Positions 44,909 through 54,286 of a DNA stretch of 64,000 bases are shown piece after piece; positions within the stretch are counted from its first letter, which is position 1, and each line of letters starts with the position of its first letter. The position numbers and the translations under genes are program-made. The DNA lies in the NCBI GenBank assembly GCA_013821425.1, contig JACDGV010000012.1, positions 28,555 to 92,554 of the forward strand, given 5' to 3'. The notes beneath the pieces are model-generated. The model worked only from the letters and a program-made list of their open reading frames with translations, did no database searches and was not told where the DNA came from. This DNA comes from Nitrosospira sp. Its GTDB lineage: Bacteria; Pseudomonadota; Gammaproteobacteria; Burkholderiales; Nitrosomonadaceae.

Positions 44909-47248
44909 TTATGACGGAGTACCGATAAGGCGCTGGATGACCTCCAGCAGATTGCTCTGATCGAAGCTGCTTTTGACAATGTACGCATTGGCGCCAACAT
45001 CAATGCCGCGCTCGCGGTGTTCGCGTGACTCCAGTGCTGTCACGAGCACGACGGGCAAGGCAGAAAATTGCTTGTCGGCGCGTATTTTGGCAGTGAGGCC
45101 AAATCCATCCATACGAGGCATTTCCACGTCGGAGACAACCAAGTCGAACGCGCTTGTCTTGAGCGTAGTGTAACCATCGACCCCATCCACGGCCGTACTC
45201 ACCCGATAACCCGCCGACTCCAGGATATTTTTCAGCAGCACGCGCGAAGTAATGGAATCCTCTACCACCAGAACAGACGGCTTTCTTTTCTTTTCAGTCT
45301 CCTGGGCGGATAGCTGGTGCGTAAATGCGAGCGCTATAGCCGGACGCTTCACGGCTGATTTAAGTAGATCAGGTACATTGAGTACGGGTACAACCTGCCC
45401 GGTTCCCAGCACGCTTGCTCCCGCAACGTTGCGTACTCTGTTCAATGGTCGAGCCAATGCTTTTACCAGCACCTCCTGCTCGCCGAGAATCTCGTCCACA
45501 AAGAATGCGATACGGGCGGGGCCCGAGCCAAGTACTACTGCTGGCGTGCCATTCGCGGCCTCGTTCAATGGGACATGCCGTGGTAGCTCCAGCACATCGG
45601 TCAACCAGGCCAGAGAAACCGGTTGTTCATCCACCAGTATGGTTGGCCGGTTTTCCACGGTCCGGATTTCCTTATTCACGATCCGAACCACTCGCTCCAC
45701 GTTTGTTGAGGGAATAACAAAAAGCTGCTTGCCAGCGTGAACGAGGACTCCACGAAAGTTTGCCTGCGTTAGCGGGAGCAGGATGTGAAATGAGGTTCCC
45801 ATGTCGGGACTTGACTTGACCGTGATTCGGCCTCCAAGGCTTTCCACTTTTTCTCGCACTATCGCGAGCCCGAGTCCGCGCCCCGATATATCAGTAATGA
45901 TGGGACTGGTGGTCACGCCGGATTGAAAAGCAAGTGCCACCGCCTCCGGTTCCCCGATCTGTTCCACTTCCTGGGCAGAAACAATGCCGAGCTTAAAAGC
46001 TGCAGCTTTCACCTGGGCGGCATCAATACCCGTCCCATCGTCGGCTACCAGCACCTCCGCTGTGTTTTCCGTCTGGGAGCATGCCAAAGTTAGTGTTCCA
46101 TATGACGGTTTGCCCTTGCGTAAGCGAACCGCGGATTGCTCAATGCCGTGATCGATACAATTCCGTACAAGATGGATAAGCGGGTCTTTCATCTCTTCCA
46201 GGATATGCCGGTCAATCTCGATCTCGCTTCCTCTAATCATCAATTCCAAGTCCTTGCCCTGCTCGCGCGCCAGATCGCGGCAAAATCGCGGGAAGATATC
46301 CAGCAGAGACGACAACGGCAATAACTGCATCTCCTTGACATCCTGCCGCAAGGAATCGGTCATGCTGGCCAGCATGCGCTGATCTTGCCCGGCCGCATGT
46401 TGCAGGCGCGCCAGCTGGTCCTCGAGCATTTTCATCTGAATTTGCTCGGCATCAAGATATTTGAGCAGCTGGCGGAGCCTAAGCTCTGCTGGCAATTTAC
46501 TGCTATCCTTGAGGGCGCGCTTAAACTCCCGGTCGACAAGTCTCAATGCTGGCTGGATTTGCAGCCGCCGCCTTTTCCAAGCCTCAAGAGTCGCGGTGGC
46601 GTCGCTTAGCTCCTTGACGCGTTGGCCAGCCGCAAGACGGGGCAGCAGAAGCTCCTCAACTTGATGCATAACCCTATCGAGTTTCTCGGCGGAAACTCTT
46701 ACAGTCGCTGATGCCGGACCGAAAGCGGGACGCGGCATTTGCCTGGCAACACCCGCACCGGGTTCCGTTGGCCAATCGCCAGGTTTCGGTGGCCGAGCAA
46801 TTTGAGGTGCCGGTGTGGGCGTCGCAGATCCAGAAAATGAACTTGTCATTGTGGCGTCCAGTTGCCCAACGAGGGCTGCCACCAGAGGCTTGTTGGCTCC
46901 AGCCGCGCCGGCGTCGACTGAAAGAAACCCACCCAGTGCATCGGTGGTCTGGAGCAGCAGATCGACCAGTGGCGAAGAGATAGCCAGGCGCTTGTCTTTC
47001 AGTGCTGAGAACACATTTTCCAAAGACTGGCAGAGTGCTTCAATTGGCGTCAGATTTACGGCACGGGCAGCCCCTTTCAAGCTGTGTGCGGCCCGAAAAA
47101 TCGTTTCAACAATAGCAATGGATTTTTCATCCACAGGTTTTTTTTCCAGCGCGAGCAACCCAGAGGCCATCGCGTGGACATGTCCGTCGGCCTCGACCCG
47201 AAACGTTGCAAGAAGCTTTTTTAGAAGCTCATCATTTTTGCTTGTCAT
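44909..47248 (-). CDS. Hybrid CheA histidine kinase with C-terminal receiver (WspE-like)
   Basis: 779 residues. HPt domain 1-110 with His55 in FRAAHSLKGAAR; a Pro/Ala-rich linker (about 135-175); dimerisation region; HATPase domain about 350-490 (N box HLVRNCIDHGIE, G1 VADDGTGID, G2 GRGLGLAIV); CheW-like P5 domain 495-630 (GVLVHAGKQLFVIPSTNVERVV); receiver about 655-775 with Asp in FDLVVSDVEMPRMDG and Lys in YIVKSSFD. This HPt-kinase-CheW-REC layout is that of WspE and other alternative-function CheA proteins rather than flagellar CheA. It should phosphorylate CheB and the REC-EAL output. 18 bp after the MCP gene and 10 bp before cheB. Confidence 0.93.
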   Translation of the reverse strand: MTSKNDELLKKLLATFRVEADGHVHAMASGLLALEKKPVDEKSIAIVETIFRAAHSLKGAARAVNLTPIEALCQSLENVFSALKDKRLAISSPLVDLLLQTTDALGGFLSVDAGAAGANKPLVAALVGQLDATMTSSFSGSATPTPAPQIARPPKPGDWPTEPGAGVARQMPRPAFGPASATVRVSAEKLDRVMHQVEELLLPRLAAGQRVKELSDATATLEAWKRRRLQIQPALRLVDREFKRALKDSSKLPAELRLRQLLKYLDAEQIQMKMLEDQLARLQHAAGQDQRMLASMTDSLRQDVKEMQLLPLSSLLDIFPRFCRDLAREQGKDLELMIRGSEIEIDRHILEEMKDPLIHLVRNCIDHGIEQSAVRLRKGKPSYGTLTLACSQTENTAEVLVADDGTGIDAAQVKAAAFKLGIVSAQEVEQIGEPEAVALAFQSGVTTSPIITDISGRGLGLAIVREKVESLGGRITVKSSPDMGTSFHILLPLTQANFRGVLVHAGKQLFVIPSTNVERVVRIVNKEIRTVENRPTILVDEQPVSLAWLTDVLELPRHVPLNEAANGTPAVVLGSGPARIAFFVDEILGEQEVLVKALARPLNRVRNVAGASVLGTGQVVPVLNVPDLLKSAVKRPAIALAFTHQLSAQETEKKRKPSVLVVEDSITSRVLLKNILESAGYRVSTAVDGVDGYTTLKTSAFDLVVSDVEMPRMDGFGLTAKIRADKQFSALPVVLVTALESREHRERGIDVGANAYIVKSSFDQSNLLEVIQRLIGTPS

Positions 47249-47266
47249 GGATGTGTTTCTTGCTTG

Positions 47267-48733
47267 CTATTGTATAGCCTTGCCTCCTACCAACGCGCTA
47301 AGCCTTCTGCCCATTTCGTGCAGCCCTTGCGCTGCCGATTCTGCCTGCTTAGTGCCTTCTACGTTCTGCTCGCTTGCCTGCTTGATGTTGTTCATCGCCA
47401 ACACTACCTGATCCATGCCCGTCATTTGCTGATGGCTCGAAGCCGCTATCTGCGTAGCTGCCTGGGCCGCTTCATTAATGCTCGCTGATAGCAGGCGGAT
47501 GGCTTCATCAGTCTCACTGGATTGTTTCACCCCGGCTTCTACTGCTTTATTGCCCTGCTCGGTAGCGAAGACCGCGACGTTAGTGGCCTTCTGAATATCC
47601 CCTAGAATCGTGCGCACCTGCCCGGTCGCCTGTCGCGATTGCTCGGCAAGGCTTTTGATCTCCTGAGCTACTACGCCGAAACTCTTGCCTTGTTCTCCAG
47701 CCCGGGCTGCCTCAATGGCGGCATTCACCGCAAGCAGATTAGATTGCTCAGCGAGGTCATTGACAGTGGCGATAATCTCACCGATCGCGTGGCTCTGCTC
47801 AGACAGTCGCACGATGCTCTCAGCAATGGATTCCATCTGTTCCTGGATGCGATGCATCCCATGAATAGCTTCCTCCACCGACTTGCGGCCGGCCTTGGAG
47901 ACATTCGAAGCTTTCTGCGCGCTGTCGGAAACATGCTTCGCCTTCTGGCTCGCATGCTGAGCGGTTTGTTTGACTTCCTCTACTGTAGCCGTGGTTTCAC
48001 TCACGGCTGCGGCGGTCTCGGCGGCGCTCGAGGCAACTTGGGTTGTGGTGGCAAGAATCTCCGCTGAGGAAGACGACAACTGGGCGATGCTTTCCCGAAG
48101 CTGCCGGGTAATAATCCGACTGAGGCGGAATCCGATTGTCAGTCCGGTGAGAATCGCAAGCAGCGAGACGCCCACCACTGCAATGGTTAAAAGATTCACA
48201 TCTTTCTCCAGCTCGCCCCTTCTTTTTCCCAGCAACGTCGATTGTTGTTCATAGAAACGCCTGGCCTTCTCGATCAGGGCAACGCTACGGGGGCGAAACT
48301 CGTCAATCGTAAAGGCGCGCGCCTCCTCATGCGCTTGCTCCAATGCCAACCGAATAGCGCGCTGCTGTGCTCGCCCCAGTTCTTCCTGCAGCGATTCGAG
48401 ATCGTCTACTAAATCTATGGTTCCTTCACTGGTACCCGCCAGTTTGCGCATTTTTTCGAAGATATGCTTGTACTGACGGTCATTGTCCTGCAGAAGTGAT
48501 TGATTCACCTTCTGAAGTTCCGGGTAGAGCAAAACTCCGCGGACGTAGGTCTGCTGGGCGAAAGCGGCCGAACGAAGCTCGTTGGCGCTCTCCAGCAACC
48601 TCTCGTCTACGTTTAAAAATTGGTTGTACGTCGTCTGCGTCTGATTAAGGGCATAATAAGCAACGCTTGTTACCAATATGAGCAGTGCTAGTATGACTAC
48701 GTAGCCTCCGATTATCTTCTTGCTGATGGTCAT
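47267..48733 (-). CDS. Methyl-accepting chemotaxis protein (WspA-like)
   Basis: 488 residues. Membrane spans at 7-29 and 186-207 bracket a helical periplasmic domain of about 155 residues of four-helix-bundle type (NQFLNVDERLLESANELRSAAFAQQTYVRGVL). After the second span comes a short HAMP-like region and a long coiled-coil signalling domain with the conserved hairpin IATVNDLAEQSNLLAVNAAIEAARAGEQGKSF near 340-370. Gln/Glu pairs for methylation are visible around QSSETDEAIR and EVKQTAQHA. No C-terminal CheR-docking pentapeptide is seen. Only receptor in the operon; it sits between the second cheW and cheA. Confidence 0.93.
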   Translation of the reverse strand: MTISKKIIGGYVVILALLILVTSVAYYALNQTQTTYNQFLNVDERLLESANELRSAAFAQQTYVRGVLLYPELQKVNQSLLQDNDRQYKHIFEKMRKLAGTSEGTIDLVDDLESLQEELGRAQQRAIRLALEQAHEEARAFTIDEFRPRSVALIEKARRFYEQQSTLLGKRRGELEKDVNLLTIAVVGVSLLAILTGLTIGFRLSRIITRQLRESIAQLSSSSAEILATTTQVASSAAETAAAVSETTATVEEVKQTAQHASQKAKHVSDSAQKASNVSKAGRKSVEEAIHGMHRIQEQMESIAESIVRLSEQSHAIGEIIATVNDLAEQSNLLAVNAAIEAARAGEQGKSFGVVAQEIKSLAEQSRQATGQVRTILGDIQKATNVAVFATEQGNKAVEAGVKQSSETDEAIRLLSASINEAAQAATQIAASSHQQMTGMDQVVLAMNNIKQASEQNVEGTKQAESAAQGLHEMGRRLSALVGGKAIQ

Positions 48734-48846
48734 AATCCTTCCTTCAAGACCCCGGTCTCCTTATAAAGGGCGCGAAAACGAGTGCCTTCCTTGTTTGGTA
48801 TAAATGGCGTCTGTGTAGGTAACATCCATTTCCTTCTCAACTTTGT

Positions 48847-49509
48847 CTACTCCATGACTTGCTCCTGGATGACAATGTTTTCGGCTGAAAGAAGTTTTCC
48901 GGCATCAAGGAGCGTCATGCGCTCAGGGGTTATGCCCTTCAGATAATCCTTGCGAATGCCGGTAAGTGTGGGCAATGAAGGCTGAATCTCGGCTGCTAAA
49001 ATATTTCGCACGCCAGCTATACTGTCAGCCACGATACCGATGAGTATTTTTCCCGATTGAAGGACGATAATCTTGTTGAGATCGGTTAAACCTTTTACGG
49101 GTAATTCAAAAAAATTCTTGAGGTCAATCACCGACAACATCGCGCCTCGCAAATTGACGATGCCGAGTACAAAGGCTGGTGTGCAAGGAAGGGGTGTGAG
49201 GTTCTCCAGGGAAGCGACCTGGCGCACGTACTGCGTCTCAACTGCATAGCTCTCGCAGGCGAGAATGAATTCGAGCACCTCGATGCTTTCCTCCACCGCC
49301 TCGAGTGATGTTGGCTCCTGTGCCAGAGCCCGCGCCCTTGTTTGAAGAATTCGATGTGTTTCGTCGGCAGAGGGAGTCCAAACGCGTTCCACGGCCGCAT
49401 GGGCTGCCTCTAGGCGCTGCTCGACTTCGTGAAAATTGATAGGTTTCTTAATTTTTTGAGACACGGACGCCTGGGTATCAACCGCTGAGTTTCTCTTTAC
49501 CCAGGGCAA
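48847..49509 (-). CDS. CheW-type coupling protein with N-terminal extension (WspD-like)
   Basis: 220 residues. Residues 1-75 form a helical extension (FHEVEQRLEAAHAAVERVW, THRILQTRARALAQ); residues 80-215 are a CheW domain (ILACESYAVETQYVRQV, PAFVLGIVNLRGAMLSVIDLKNFF, ADSIAGVRNI). The extension is like that of WspD. The start is TTG at 49509, chosen because AAAGGAT lies at good spacing before it; it lies inside the cheR gene, giving a 32-base overlap. GTG at 49464 is an alternative. Connects receptor and CheA. Confidence 0.88.
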   Translation of the reverse strand: MPWVKRNSAVDTQASVSQKIKKPINFHEVEQRLEAAHAAVERVWTPSADETHRILQTRARALAQEPTSLEAVEESIEVLEFILACESYAVETQYVRQVASLENLTPLPCTPAFVLGIVNLRGAMLSVIDLKNFFELPVKGLTDLNKIIVLQSGKILIGIVADSIAGVRNILAAEIQPSLPTLTGIRKDYLKGITPERMTLLDAGKLLSAENIVIQEQVME

Positions 49510-50989
49510 ACGAGATCCTTTCCCGGGCGGAGGTGATAATGTGCCTGAGTCTTCCGGCGGTCAATCCATTCGATTCTGGGAGGGGCTCGTCATCGGGGCG
49601 GCAGTGCAGCAGTGCCAGCGCGTTGTCGAGATGCCGTTCCGCTTCCCGCTGCCGGCCTTGAGTCATGCAAAGGTTGCCCAGCGCGAAGTGAGCGAGTACA
49701 AAATCTGGATCAAGATAAAGCGTCCGGATCAGCGACTCTATTGCCGTTATGCTTTCCCCCAGCTCCTGACGTACCGTTGCCAGAAGGTAATGGGCGGTGG
49801 GGTTCAGTTTATTGGCAGCTATTGCTTTTTCACACAATATGGCGGCCTCTGTAAGCTCTCCTAGATTCGCAACGGAACGTGCTTTGTCACAGAATTCATC
49901 AAACTGTTCATGTTTCTCCGGATGGCTCAGGTCTTTGCCTGTCGTTGCTGCGGGCACATCCGGCGCTTCCCAGGGAAACGTTTCCTTCCCGGTATCTTTA
50001 AGTAGAGCAGGCATTTCCTCATACGGGAGATAAGGTAGCGTCAATCCCGGCGCAGAAAGGAAAGTGGTACCGGGTAACCGGTCTGGCAGTAGGGCTGAAG
50101 GATCGGGTATGTTTTCGTCTCGTCCTGGGCTCTCGTTTTTATGATAGAGAATTGCCCCTGGGAAAGCGGTGGTTTTGAACTGTGGAAATAAGTTGTTCGA
50201 GATTTCCACGGGGCTCAGGATGAGCCAACCGCCATCGACGAGGGTACGATGGAAATTTTGTCCAATCTTCTTTACCCCTTCAGGACTGAAGTACATCAGC
50301 ACGTTGCGACAAAAAATTATGTCCATTGCATCGGTGCCGTTGATGATTGAAGGATAAACGTCCTCAGCAAGATTAAGATAGGAAAAAGTCACCCGTTTGC
50401 GAATATGGGGCAGTATCTCGAATTGTCCATTTTTTCTCCGTTTAAAATATCGCTCCTTGACCCAGGCAGGCGTGTCGCGAAAAGACCATTCGCTGTATAA
50501 ACCTTCGGCTGCCTTCTCAAGGAATTTCGGATTAATATCGGTAGCCAGTATTGTCGCGTTCCATTCCCCGGTACGTTGAATGAGTTGATCAAGGAGTATA
50601 GCGATCGAGTAGGGCTCTTCGCCCGTGCAGCAGCCTGCGCTCCAGATTCGCAACGGTCGGTTTGCCCATGCAGACGCACGTATTAGTTCTGGAAAAATAC
50701 GCTCCTCAAGTACATCAATACATCTTTTCTCCCGGAAGAAATAGGTCTCTCCGACGGTCAAATAACTAGCCATTATTTCGATCTGTTTTTGCGTCAGGGA
50801 AGCGGACAGGAGTTGGCGAATACATGTTTCCGTGTCTATCGTGCCGAGCGCAAGCGCCGCGGCAGCCATGCGTCGCTCGAGATCACCCCAGCATTTTGCG
50901 GGATAGTACAAGCCCATCTCGAGCTCAAGCACTTTGCTTAGCTGGGCGAGCAGTGAATGAGGAAGAGCCGTTCGCATATTTTGTTTCAA
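49478..50989 (-). CDS. CheR methyltransferase with TPR tail (WspC-like)
   Basis: 503 residues. CheR N-terminal helical domain to about 80, then a SAM-binding core: IWSAGCCTGEEPYSIAILL near 115, ILATDINPKFLEKA near 145, IIFCRNVLMYFSPEGVKKI near 225 and GGWLILSPVEI near 255. A linker of about 100 residues leads to two or three TPR-like repeats (about 370-470: AILCEKAIAANKLNPTAHYLLATV, ALGNLCMTQGRQREAERHLDNAL). TPR-tailed CheR is typical of Wsp-type systems. The frame opens with TTG at 50989, overlapping the cheW stop by four bases; the ATG four codons later (50977) may be used instead. Confidence 0.92.
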   Translation of the reverse strand: MKQNMRTALPHSLLAQLSKVLELEMGLYYPAKCWGDLERRMAAAALALGTIDTETCIRQLLSASLTQKQIEIMASYLTVGETYFFREKRCIDVLEERIFPELIRASAWANRPLRIWSAGCCTGEEPYSIAILLDQLIQRTGEWNATILATDINPKFLEKAAEGLYSEWSFRDTPAWVKERYFKRRKNGQFEILPHIRKRVTFSYLNLAEDVYPSIINGTDAMDIIFCRNVLMYFSPEGVKKIGQNFHRTLVDGGWLILSPVEISNNLFPQFKTTAFPGAILYHKNESPGRDENIPDPSALLPDRLPGTTFLSAPGLTLPYLPYEEMPALLKDTGKETFPWEAPDVPAATTGKDLSHPEKHEQFDEFCDKARSVANLGELTEAAILCEKAIAANKLNPTAHYLLATVRQELGESITAIESLIRTLYLDPDFVLAHFALGNLCMTQGRQREAERHLDNALALLHCRPDDEPLPESNGLTAGRLRHIITSARERISFALGKEKLSG

Positions 50990-51438
50990 TGAGTGAGCAG
51001 TGCCAAATCCAGAGAGTTTTCTTCTTCAAGGGAAAGAAATTTGTCGAGATTATGAATAAGGACCAAACCATCCTCATACTTCATAACGCCCTCCAGGTAC
51101 TTGAGTCCTGGAAGAATATTTTCTGCCGAGATCAGGTTAGGCTCATAACATTCGACAACATCCAACACTGCGTCTGCCACCAGCGCCACAGGGCGACGCT
51201 CCGTCTGAGCGAAAATAAGCCAGTCAGTCAGGCGAATTTCGCGTTTTGGCAGACCAAAACGCTGCCGGAGGTTAATAATCGGAACCACCCTGCCCGCTAT
51301 ATTGACTGCACCTAGCACGATATCCGGCGCACCTGAAAGTGGAGTGATATGTACCATGCGCACAACTCTGTCTACCAGGGACAGACGCAGGGCATAACGT
51401 TGACCGTTCAAATCAAAAACAACGTATTGACTGGCCAT
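50986..51438 (-). CDS. CheW-type coupling protein (WspB-like)
   Basis: 150 residues, essentially one CheW domain: QYVVFDLNGQRYALRLSLVDRVVRM, APDIVLGAVNIAGRVVPIINLRQRFGLP, DWLIFAQTERRPVALVADAVLDVVE and a closing EDGLVLIHNLDKFLSLEEE helix. First gene of the leftward chemosensory operon cheW-cheR-cheW-mcp-cheA-cheB-output. The 258 bp before the next rightward gene should contain the operon promoter; no convincing -35/-10 pair stands out. Confidence 0.92.
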   Translation of the reverse strand: MASQYVVFDLNGQRYALRLSLVDRVVRMVHITPLSGAPDIVLGAVNIAGRVVPIINLRQRFGLPKREIRLTDWLIFAQTERRPVALVADAVLDVVECYEPNLISAENILPGLKYLEGVMKYEDGLVLIHNLDKFLSLEEENSLDLALLTH

Positions 51439-51696
51439 TTTTACTCGAGGGCGTCAACTTCTTAAATGCTCAGAATCACGCCGCTCGACGTGGCGAAAAA
51501 GCCATCTTTCGTGAAGGAACATGGAACATTCTGTAGCTCATCGATAGGTTAACGGTATGAGACAACAAAAGGGTAGCCATGAATAGCTGTAAAATCTTAC
51601 AGGTAAGAACGAATGATGCCGCGAGGTGGGCCATTAGGCCTTAACTCCTTTGACTATCTCCTGCCAATTCGATTAATTCCTCAGACAGGATTTCCC

Positions 51697-52491
51697 ATGA
51701 AAACACTGATATTCGCCGCCATGTTCATTTTTGCAAGTTCCGGAGCCCAGGCTGTAGTCCAGGGCGAGGAAGTGACTTACACCGCCAACGGCACCGTGTT
51801 GAAGGGTTATATTGCTTATGACGACGCAACTAAGGGCAAGCGCCCTGGCGTACTGGTGGTGCATGAGTGGTGGGGCCATGACGAATATGCGCGCAAGCGC
51901 GCAAATATGCTTGCGGAGTTGGGTTATACCGCCTTGGCGCTGGATATGTATGGCGGCGGCAAGCAGGCGCATCATCCGGACGAGGCCGGTAAGTTTTCGG
52001 GCGAGCTGGCGAAGAACCTTCCCTTGGCGAAAGCACGTTTCAAGGCGGCAATGAAATTCCTGCACACGCGGGAGAACGTGGATTCGGGGAATATTGCCGC
52101 GCTAGGCTATTGTTTTGGCGGCAGCGTGGCCCTGCAGATGGCTCGCCTGGGTGAGGATTTGAAAGGCGTGGCCAGCTTTCATGGCGCCTTGGCTACCGAA
52201 CATCCGGCGCAGCCGGGGCAAGTCAGGGCGCGGATTATCTCCTTCACCGGCACGGATGATCCCATGATACCCCCGGAGCAGGTTGCCGCCTTCAAGCAGG
52301 AGATGGAAAAAGCTGGCGCCAATTACAAGGTCGTTACCTATAATGGTGTGAAGCATAGCTTCACCAATCCGGCGGCCGATGAATACGGCCGCAAGTTCAA
52401 CCTTCCGCTCGCCTATGATGCGGCTGCGGACAAGGCTTCATGGGAAGAGACGAAGGGCTTTTTGGCTAAGGTTTTTGAGGTGAAGCGATAA
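51697..52491 (+). CDS. Exported dienelactone hydrolase-family protein
   Basis: 264 residues starting at ATG 51697, which has AGGA eight bases upstream; the frame is open further but unneeded. Signal peptide MKTLIFAAMFIFASSGAQA. The mature alpha/beta hydrolase has the DLH pattern: GVLVVHEWWGHDEYARKRANMLAELGY, LALDMYGGGKQA, catalytic Cys139 in ALGYCFGGSVAL, Asp in FTGTDDPMIPPEQ and His in GVKHSFTNPAADEYG. A Cys nucleophile and export distinguish this group from lipases. Substrates of exported DLHs are mostly unknown. Divergent from the chemosensory operon; monocistronic. Confidence 0.9.
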   Translation: MKTLIFAAMFIFASSGAQAVVQGEEVTYTANGTVLKGYIAYDDATKGKRPGVLVVHEWWGHDEYARKRANMLAELGYTALALDMYGGGKQAHHPDEAGKFSGELAKNLPLAKARFKAAMKFLHTRENVDSGNIAALGYCFGGSVALQMARLGEDLKGVASFHGALATEHPAQPGQVRARIISFTGTDDPMIPPEQVAAFKQEMEKAGANYKVVTYNGVKHSFTNPAADEYGRKFNLPLAYDAAADKASWEETKGFLAKVFEVKR

Positions 52492-52674
52492 CAGAAACCA
52501 AAAGCGTGGCTGATCTGAGCTCGTGGATGGTCGCAGTTCTCTCAGGAGCTTATCATTTTGAACCCGCGGGAATGGAAGCTGCAATTGAAGTTTTGCTGTG
52601 TTGTTATACATGTTACAGACAAAACGGTATTGGCCACGGGCAAAATCGGTTGCACAATAGTCTGGCTGGATATG

Positions 52675-52935
52675 CTAGCCCCTGAAAATCTCGCGGCCGC
52701 GATAGTCGAGAAAGCTATTGTGAGGATAAACGTTCGGACGAGCAGGAAGCTGCAGTTTCTGATTGACGCCCAATGTTCGTTCAACGGTATCAGTAAGGTG
52801 ATCCTTTTCTAAAAGGAGGCCATAATCTTCATCCACCGAGATCAGAGCGTGGTCGAACATGCAGTGAATTGTTCCGGAAAGTGCAATCCCATTATGTACA
52901 CTGTCCGGACCAGTGGATGGACGGGGCGAATACAC
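52675..52935 (-). pseudogene. C-terminal remnant of an HNH endonuclease
   Basis: Residues NGIALSGTIHCMFDHALISVDEDYGLLLEKDHL and, after a LGVNQKLQLP segment, SFLDYRGREIFRG match in order the end of HNH endonucleases of restriction type (NGI/LxLsxxxHxxFDxGLIS..., then YLxYHRxxIF). The two His/Asn positions expected at the metal site are partly retained, but the N-terminal recognition part and the first HNH residues are absent and the upstream frame is closed. It is a fossil in the 546-bp gap between the hydrolase and the PEP-CTERM gene; nothing else is seen there. Confidence 0.5.
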
Positions 52936-53037
52936 TTACGATATTTTCATTCGTGGGAAATTGGAGCGACACACAAGGAAGCGATGGCATCGGAGTGCGC
53001 CGGCAAATTTTATCCCGGCACTTCCGTTAAAAGCAGA

Positions 53038-53829
53038 TCAGGCCATCCCCTTCCTGCATTGCCGCCGTCTCAAGACTGCACCCATCAACCCAAGTCCTGT
53101 CAGCAGCATCGCATACGACTCCGGCTCTGGCACCACGGAAAGAATATTAAACTCCACCCCAAGAGATCCGGTACCGGCGCCGCTGGCTACAATACCAAAC
53201 ACCAGATCCCCCGATTGGGGCTCTGGCAACGACTGCCAGCTATAGCTATGCAGCGAGTACGAAACGCTGGAATTGGGGTAGCTGTCGTTCGAGCCACCTG
53301 TAAAATTATCAAAGTAAGCATTCCCATTCACACTGACAATGTCATAGCAGTGCCAGCAATGGGACCTTGTTCCGTTCAGGCTGATAGAGTAGGGAACGCT
53401 CACCGTTAAGACGCCGGGGCCATCAAAAGAGAAACTTACTTCTCTACTTCCCGACGAGCTGGCAAAATTGGCTTGCCCGACAGCATTGACCATCCCGGAC
53501 AAGATGTCGGAGGAAGCAAGCCCGCTTGCACGTGATTCCCCTGCGTTTGCCTCGGTCTGTACAATGCTCGTCCAGTTATTGCTCGACGCCGAATCAGTCT
53601 CCTTTCCTTCCGGATAGAAACGACTGGACGAGTTCAGCGTGGTGTTGTAACTGAAAAACTCGACCGCAGGTGCACTGCCGCCAACCCCAATCACCGAGAG
53701 CTGCAGCTGACTCCAGTCAATGGAGGCGGCTGTGGCCGTAACAGGATTATCTGCGGCTCTTGCAGCCTGACCAAGGCCTACCCCTATTGCCCCAAGGATT
53801 AATAGCAGGCTGTGTCTGAATTTCTTCAT
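53038..53829 (-). CDS. PEP-CTERM sorting domain protein 1
   Basis: 263 residues. Signal peptide KKFRHSLLLILGAIGVGLGQAARA, a Ser/Asn-rich beta-type body without recognised domain, one CWHC pair near 160, and the C-terminal tripartite PEP-CTERM signal: VPEPESYAMLLTGLGLMGAVLRRR. Such proteins are processed at the C terminus by an exosortase and are usually part of an exopolysaccharide-linked extracellular matrix (family knowledge). No exosortase gene is in the window. Its promoter region contains IS481 debris. Confidence 0.9.
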   Translation of the reverse strand: MKKFRHSLLLILGAIGVGLGQAARAADNPVTATAASIDWSQLQLSVIGVGGSAPAVEFFSYNTTLNSSSRFYPEGKETDSASSNNWTSIVQTEANAGESRASGLASSDILSGMVNAVGQANFASSSGSREVSFSFDGPGVLTVSVPYSISLNGTRSHCWHCYDIVSVNGNAYFDNFTGGSNDSYPNSSVSYSLHSYSWQSLPEPQSGDLVFGIVASGAGTGSLGVEFNILSVVPEPESYAMLLTGLGLMGAVLRRRQCRKGMA

Positions 53830-53917
53830 GCCAAATATCCTCTATTTCATGTGTTGTTGGCTCAGCAAATGCTAAGTGGCTACACTAGGTTTAGTTTTTC
53901 ATTACGTTATTCACATG

Positions 53918-54078
53918 TCAACCGAGGGGCGAAACGGGTGGAAGCTTCTCGGTTGCCGAGCGAGGGCGACAGAAGTTGTAGTGTTCGATCCAGAAGGGCA
54001 ATTCGCGTGTACGCGTCTCTGAATTTGGATAACAGTAAGCATAAGCCCAATCCCGCAGCAGCGTCTGGATAAAGCGAG
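53918..54078 (-). pseudogene. C-terminal fragment of an IS481-family transposase
   Basis: About 52 codons ending at the TGA 53918 read RFIQTLLRDWAYAYCYPNSETRTRELPFWIEHYNFCRPRS...PPVSPLG. IS481 transposases end in RFIQTLLREWAYA...R...LPxWLxxYNxxRPHxxLxxxPP, so the match is residue by residue. The catalytic core (DDE) is missing. Genomic debris. Confidence 0.75.
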
Positions 54079-54173
54079 GCAGTTCATGAAGATTACAGGG
54101 TCATCGTCCTCAGTGGATGCAGGTGATGTCTGCTCGAGTTTCTGTTGAATTTAACGGGCAGAAGAGCCTTTAT

Positions 54174-54221
54174 CCCTTGACAAAAGGGTAGTCTTCACAT
54201 ATTCTTCACACGTAGTTCACA
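54174..54221 (+). promoter_or_regulatory. Promoter with three 11-bp-phased TTCACA repeats
   Basis: TTGACA (54177-54182), 17-bp spacer, TATTCT (54200-54205). TTCACA repeats at 54194-54199, 54205-54210 and 54216-54221 are spaced exactly 11 bp, one helical turn apart, and cover the -10 and start site. Eleven-bp direct repeats are the usual form of binding sites for OmpR/PhoB-type response regulators. The overlap with the -10 suggests repression, although use as an activator site for a promoter just downstream (TAGAGAT at about 54232) is possible. The -35 is inside a CCCTT...AAGGG inverted repeat. Confidence 0.55.
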
Positions 54222-54286
54222 AATAATTAACAGTAGAGATTGGAAATAGCGAAAGCTTTGCAATTAATCGAACATGGAGCGGGAAG

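Noticed and set aside
52849..53409. Rightward 186-codon ORF
   Set aside because: Antisense to the PEP-CTERM gene and the HNH remnant; no ribosome-binding site or domain.
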